Source: Gallibacterium genomosp. 3 (lineage in GTDB: Bacteria > Pseudomonadota > Gammaproteobacteria > Enterobacterales > Pasteurellaceae). Taken from it: a stretch of DNA of 35,643 bases. Made by a program: the position numbers and the translations under genes. Below are positions 33,052 through 35,643 of the stretch, one piece after another (the first letter of the stretch is position 1; each line of letters opens with the position of its first letter). The notes beneath the pieces are model-generated. The model ran no database searches. It had not been told where the DNA came from and was given only the letters and a program-made list of their open reading frames with translations. Where the stretch lies: positions 1 through 35,643 of the forward strand of contig NZ_JTJR01000041.1 in NCBI RefSeq assembly GCF_001678475.1, in the 5' to 3' direction.

Positions 33052-33561
33052 TTAATATCCTCTAAAATCATGTAATTTATCGCTTAATTCTTCATTCATT
33101 TTAATAAATTTTAATAGAAATTCTTCAGTGATTATGTATTGTTTATGGCTTCTATCTTTAGTAGCAAGTTTTTGTTCATTGTCTTTATCTGTTATCTGAA
33201 AGCTATGAATTATACGATTTCTCATATTTACCAATTGTTTAAATAAATTTGCAATTTCATCACCTGCCTTATCAGTTATTGTTTCTTGAATAGGTTTTAA
33301 TAGTGATCCAGATGTTTTATCTATTAAATCAAACCAATTATATTGATTGCCATTATCTTCTCTTAGAATGTTTTCTATGATAAATGCATTATTGGAATTA
33401 AAAACACAAATGGCACTACCTAACAATTCTCGATATTGTTTAGATGGTAGAGATTGCCTTGTATAAGCTTCATACATAAATAAATACCTATTATCTGGTT
33501 GAATGTTGTTTCCATATCTTATGGAATTAGTTTTTGGATAGATCTCTTCTGTTAAATGCAA
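33052..33561 (-). CDS. HEPN-like protein, putative effector of a kinase/PP2C operon
   Basis: 169 residues from TTG 33559-33561. The helical domain has VNMRNRIIHSFQI near residues 111-123: R114-x4-H119 fits the HEPN RNase motif (R-x4-6-H). The rest is helical and polar (REDNGNQYNWFDLID, EEFLLKFIKMNEELSDKL). HEPN proteins are often toxins or RNases in defence systems. It is the third gene after a kinase and a PP2C phosphatase, 35 bp behind the latter. The gap is filled by a hairpin that includes the AAGGGG site and part of the TTG. Start is uncertain; an ATG at residue 29 is the next choice. The HEPN call rests on one motif and helical content. Confidence 0.6.
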   Translation of the reverse strand: MHLTEEIYPKTNSIRYGNNIQPDNRYLFMYEAYTRQSLPSKQYRELLGSAICVFNSNNAFIIENILREDNGNQYNWFDLIDKTSGSLLKPIQETITDKAGDEIANLFKQLVNMRNRIIHSFQITDKDNEQKLATKDRSHKQYIITEEFLLKFIKMNEELSDKLHDFRGY

Positions 33562-33592
33562 AAGCCCCTTATTATGATAATAAGAGACTTTT
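33560..33592 (-). promoter_or_regulatory. Hairpin over the HEPN-like gene ribosome-binding site
   Basis: CTTATTAT (33568-33575) and ATAATAAG (33577-33584) pair, as do AAAAG (33560-33564) and CTTTT (33588-33592), with a 3x3 internal loop. On the minus strand the descending arm contains AAGGGG and the start codon TTG. This would lower translation of the third gene or act as a weak terminator of the kinase-PP2C pair. Confidence 0.6.
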
Positions 33593-33596
33593 AATT

Positions 33597-34313
33597 TTAT
33601 TTTTCTATTTTAAATTGTGCGGCTATTAATGAATAGTCATCAATCGGTGCTTTTTCGATTCTCTTTTGTAAGGCGGCTGCGAATTTTGTAACACTATTCA
33701 TGGTATTATCGGAGAATCGTGGGCGAAGTTCCCAGAAATGATGTGCACCATCGGACATTAGATAGATAAAAATTTCACCATTTTTATCTTTGATTTCATC
33801 AATAGGAATAAAAATTTCATCATATTTCATTTCGACTTGTGTAGAAATAGCTGTAGTAATGATACTTTTGCCTTTTAATTCTTTGAGTTCTTTTTTTGTA
33901 TAAATACCTTCATCTAATAATCTTTGATGTGATGTATGGTCTTTTGTCTTTTGACGAAGCTTATTGCCTTGTTTGATATATAAGCGGCAGTCTCCAATGT
34001 GTCCAATATGTAAACCTTCTTCTGATAAATAACCGAATGTAAGTGTTGTTGAAGCATTTTTTAACTCAGGAGGTAAGGCTTTTATCTTTTCTAATGTTCT
34101 CGTGAATACTGTTTTTATTTTATCGTGGGTTTCACATAAAGTAGAAATGGCAAGATTAGATGCGATTTCTCCTCCTAGGTATCCTCCTACGCCGTCTGCA
34201 ATAGCGAAAATATAAGTGTCATGAAATTTTTGTGGGGTTAGATAGCTATCTTGATTTATCTGTACCTTATCCTTTGAGAAGGAAAACGTAGATGTTGAAT
34301 ATAGGGTAATCAT
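33597..34313 (-). CDS. PP2C-type Ser/Thr protein phosphatase
   Basis: 238 residues, a compact PPM/PP2C catalytic domain without extra domains. Metal-site motifs are present: [40 protein letters not shown] and the final [10 protein letters not shown] (Asp). It should remove phosphate put on by the kinase encoded upstream. The start ATG overlaps the kinase stop (ATGA at 34310-34313), so the two are coupled. Cytoplasmic. Confidence 0.92.
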   Translation of the reverse strand: MITLYSTSTFSFSKDKVQINQDSYLTPQKFHDTYIFAIADGVGGYLGGEIASNLAISTLCETHDKIKTVFTRTLEKIKALPPELKNASTTLTFGYLSEEGLHIGHIGDCRLYIKQGNKLRQKTKDHTSHQRLLDEGIYTKKELKELKGKSIITTAISTQVEMKYDEIFIPIDEIKDKNGEIFIYLMSDGAHHFWELRPRFSDNTMNSVTKFAAALQKRIEKAPIDDYSLIAAQFKIEK

Positions 34314-35080
34314 ATATTTATTCCTTCTAAAGTGTTAATATCCTTGATAATTTCTTGAATGTTATTATATCTTTTTTTTGGTTGTCTAAAAGTACATTTA
34401 GCATGGATATTTGCTAGGGTTTCGTCTAATTCTAAATCTTCTATTACAACGCCTAGCGCATAAATATCCGATTGTATAGTATAGTCTGCACCGTTTTGTA
34501 TTTCTGGTGCCATATATTTATTAGTTCCCATTACTTGCCCAAATTGTGTAAGCTGGTTTGTTCCACTATCTTTTAGATTTTTAATTAGACCAAAATCAGA
34601 TAGTTTAAATCTACCATCTTTAAATTTTAAAATATTTTCAGGCTTGATATCTCTATGTAAAAAATTTCTTGAATGAAGATAGTTGACCCCATTTAATACT
34701 TCTTTAAGGATGAAAATTTTTTCTTTATTTGTAAGAGCATATTCTTTTTCTTTACAATCATTTTTCTCAAGTAAATCGCTTAAAGATTCTTCCGCTAATT
34801 CCATAATAAACCACGGTTTATCAATAGCTAAATTATAAAGACATACATGTACTATATTACGATTAAAACAGTCAGATTGATACGTTATTTCTCGTCTAAA
34901 TCTTTCTTTATATTCTTCGTAATCGCTTTGTGTTGCATATCGTGGCTCAAAGAATTTTCTTGCATATTCTGTCAAATGTGTCTTAGTTTTATTATAAACT
35001 CTTACTTTATCAACAGTACCAAATGTGCCTCTACCTAGATGCTCTATTGTTTCAATATAATAATTTCCAAATTCTTCCAT
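34310..35080 (-). CDS. Hanks-type Ser/Thr protein kinase
   Basis: 256 residues, one soluble eukaryotic-like kinase domain and no membrane or sensor part. Complete catalytic set: Gly loop LGRGTFGTV (15-23), Lys in ARKFF (42), Glu in RREITYQ (64), HRDIKPEN (142-149), SDFGLIK (Asp 162), MAPEIQNG and SDIYALGVV. It should be active. It is the first gene of a kinase-PP2C-HEPN operon driven by TTGATA-N17-TATATT. The region is clearly more AT-rich than the core genes. Compare TerY-P triads and Stk2-type defence kinases; neither has this gene set. Confidence 0.93.
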   Translation of the reverse strand: MEEFGNYYIETIEHLGRGTFGTVDKVRVYNKTKTHLTEYARKFFEPRYATQSDYEEYKERFRREITYQSDCFNRNIVHVCLYNLAIDKPWFIMELAEESLSDLLEKNDCKEKEYALTNKEKIFILKEVLNGVNYLHSRNFLHRDIKPENILKFKDGRFKLSDFGLIKNLKDSGTNQLTQFGQVMGTNKYMAPEIQNGADYTIQSDIYALGVVIEDLELDETLANIHAKCTFRQPKKRYNNIQEIIKDINTLEGINI

Positions 35081-35103
35081 AGCGGAGTATGTTAGTTATA
35101 AAA

Positions 35104-35132
35104 AATATAGGATAACAAACAATATATATCAA
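35104..35132 (-). promoter_or_regulatory. Promoter of the kinase-PP2C-HEPN operon
   Basis: TTGATA (35127-35132), 17 bp, TATATT (35104-35109) on the minus strand. Transcription would start near 35097, 17 nt before the kinase ATG; no clear ribosome-binding site is present. Confidence 0.6.
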
Positions 35133-35154
35133 AAAATAGGACTTAGATATTATT

Positions 35155-35183
35155 TTATAAAAAAAAGCCCTCAATCGAGGGCT
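35155..35183 (-). terminator. Terminator of the SSB-like gene
   Basis: AGCCCTC (35166-35172) / GAGGGCT (35177-35183), then at least eight T on the minus strand. Stem sequence is the same as that of the terminator at 31327-31351. Confidence 0.85.
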
Positions 35184-35221
35184 GTTCGTCTAAAATTGTC
35201 TAAATTTCGAAGTTAGATGAG

Positions 35222-35643
35222 TTAAAAAGGCATATCATCATCAAAATCAGTAGTAGGTTGCCCAGAAGATTGATTTTGAGTAGGTGTTGATTGTGGTTGC
35301 TGTTTTGTTCGTTCATCTCGATCTTTGGTATGAGCAACAAGCCAATCAATACGTTCAGCGGGTTTATTCTCAATATGTTCAGATAGGGTTTTGCGTGTTT
35401 TAATGATAAACGGGCAGAGAATTTGGAAATTGTAAGTATCTGAACCATCTTGTTTTAAGCGAAGCACTTTTTGTAGCATTAATCCTATATATTTATTTGT
35501 TAATTCAGGTGCAATATATTTACCCGCAATTAACTGTTTGGATAAGGCTTGAACCCCTGTACACCCCATAATTGCTTGTATCATATTATGTCCGCCTTGT
35601 AAGGGCTGCCCATCTTTACCTTGATAGTAAATAGAAAGATAGT
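35222..35643 (-). CDS. SSB-like phage protein, 5' end outside the window
   Basis: 140 codons visible; the frame is open to the right edge, so the N-terminus is missing. An internal ATG at 35582-35584 is not the likely start, since the frame upstream of it (IYYQGKDGQPLQGG) reads like protein. The C-terminus is a Gln/Pro/Thr-rich linker followed by DFDDDMPF, the acidic tip of single-stranded DNA-binding proteins that recruits partner enzymes. The preceding domain (NKYIGLMLQKVLRLKQDGS) is not a recognised classical SSB fold. Probable role in replication or recombination of the element. Confidence 0.7.
   Translation of the reverse strand, partial: YLSIYYQGKDGQPLQGGHNMIQAIMGCTGVQALSKQLIAGKYIAPELTNKYIGLMLQKVLRLKQDGSDTYNFQILCPFIIKTRKTLSEHIENKPAERIDWLVAHTKDRDERTKQQPQSTPTQNQSSGQPTTDFDDDMPF

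Noticed and set aside
35200-35448. 82-codon minus-strand frame inside the SSB-like gene
   Set aside because: Out of frame with the gene that has the DFDDDMPF tail and runs to the window edge.

Overview
The window looks like chromosomal DNA of a gamma-proteobacterium of the family Pasteurellaceae. The bases are AT-rich. The housekeeping gene set and order (dnaK-dnaJ, uvrB, bcr-rsuA, maeB) resemble the Haemophilus arrangement. Exact 9-base cores of both Pasteurellaceae DNA-uptake signals occur (two of AAGTGCGGT, one of ACAAGCGGT). The genus cannot be fixed from the sequence alone.

Region 1, 1-26.3 kb, is ordinary core chromosome. A tRNA-Asn gene with its own promoter and terminator is followed by an nsrR-like nitric-oxide regulator broken by a one-base deletion, a YdgA/DUF945 protein and a CyuA-type L-cysteine desulfidase. 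The chaperone pair dnaK-dnaJ lies downstream of two sigma-32-like promoters and has three hairpins between the genes. A complete RbsABC-type ABC transporter operon follows; it carries two paralogous periplasmic binding proteins, a hairpin between them, and a promoter with a CRP-like site centred near -61.5. Next come a DnaQ-like exonuclease, a cNMP/CBS/DUF294 signalling protein, a sodium:solute symporter, a Gfo/Idh/MocA dehydrogenase, uvrB, a YeiH-type membrane protein, bcr, rsuA and maeB. A DnaA-box cluster about 1.4 kb from the uvrB start resembles the DARS1 element that sits beside uvrB in E. coli. Relatives of one short repeat occur at 9-75 and, inverted, at 26267-26333.

Region 2, 26.5-35.6 kb, is an accessory element of prophage or satellite type that runs off the right edge. 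It starts with a small HTH protein, a non-coding stretch with four ACAGCCACCAA repeats, and a P4-type integrase split by one in-frame stop codon. AlpA, a 38-residue protein, a KilA-N antirepressor, a DUF4760 membrane protein coupled to a 31-residue protein, a P-loop protein, an AntA/AntB antirepressor, a small membrane protein, a HEPN-like protein / PP2C phosphatase / Ser-Thr kinase operon, and an SSB-like protein follow.

Two things stand out. First, both antirepressor genes are preceded by the same architecture: a strong promoter, a short terminated RNA, a leader with two segments complementary to that RNA, and second copies of the RNA segments at the ribosome-binding site. This matches the logic of the C4 antisense RNA of phages P1 and P7, present twice with different recognition sequences. 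Second, the kinase-PP2C-HEPN operon looks like an undescribed phospho-regulated toxin or phage-defence cassette; the ribosome-binding site of the HEPN gene lies inside a hairpin.
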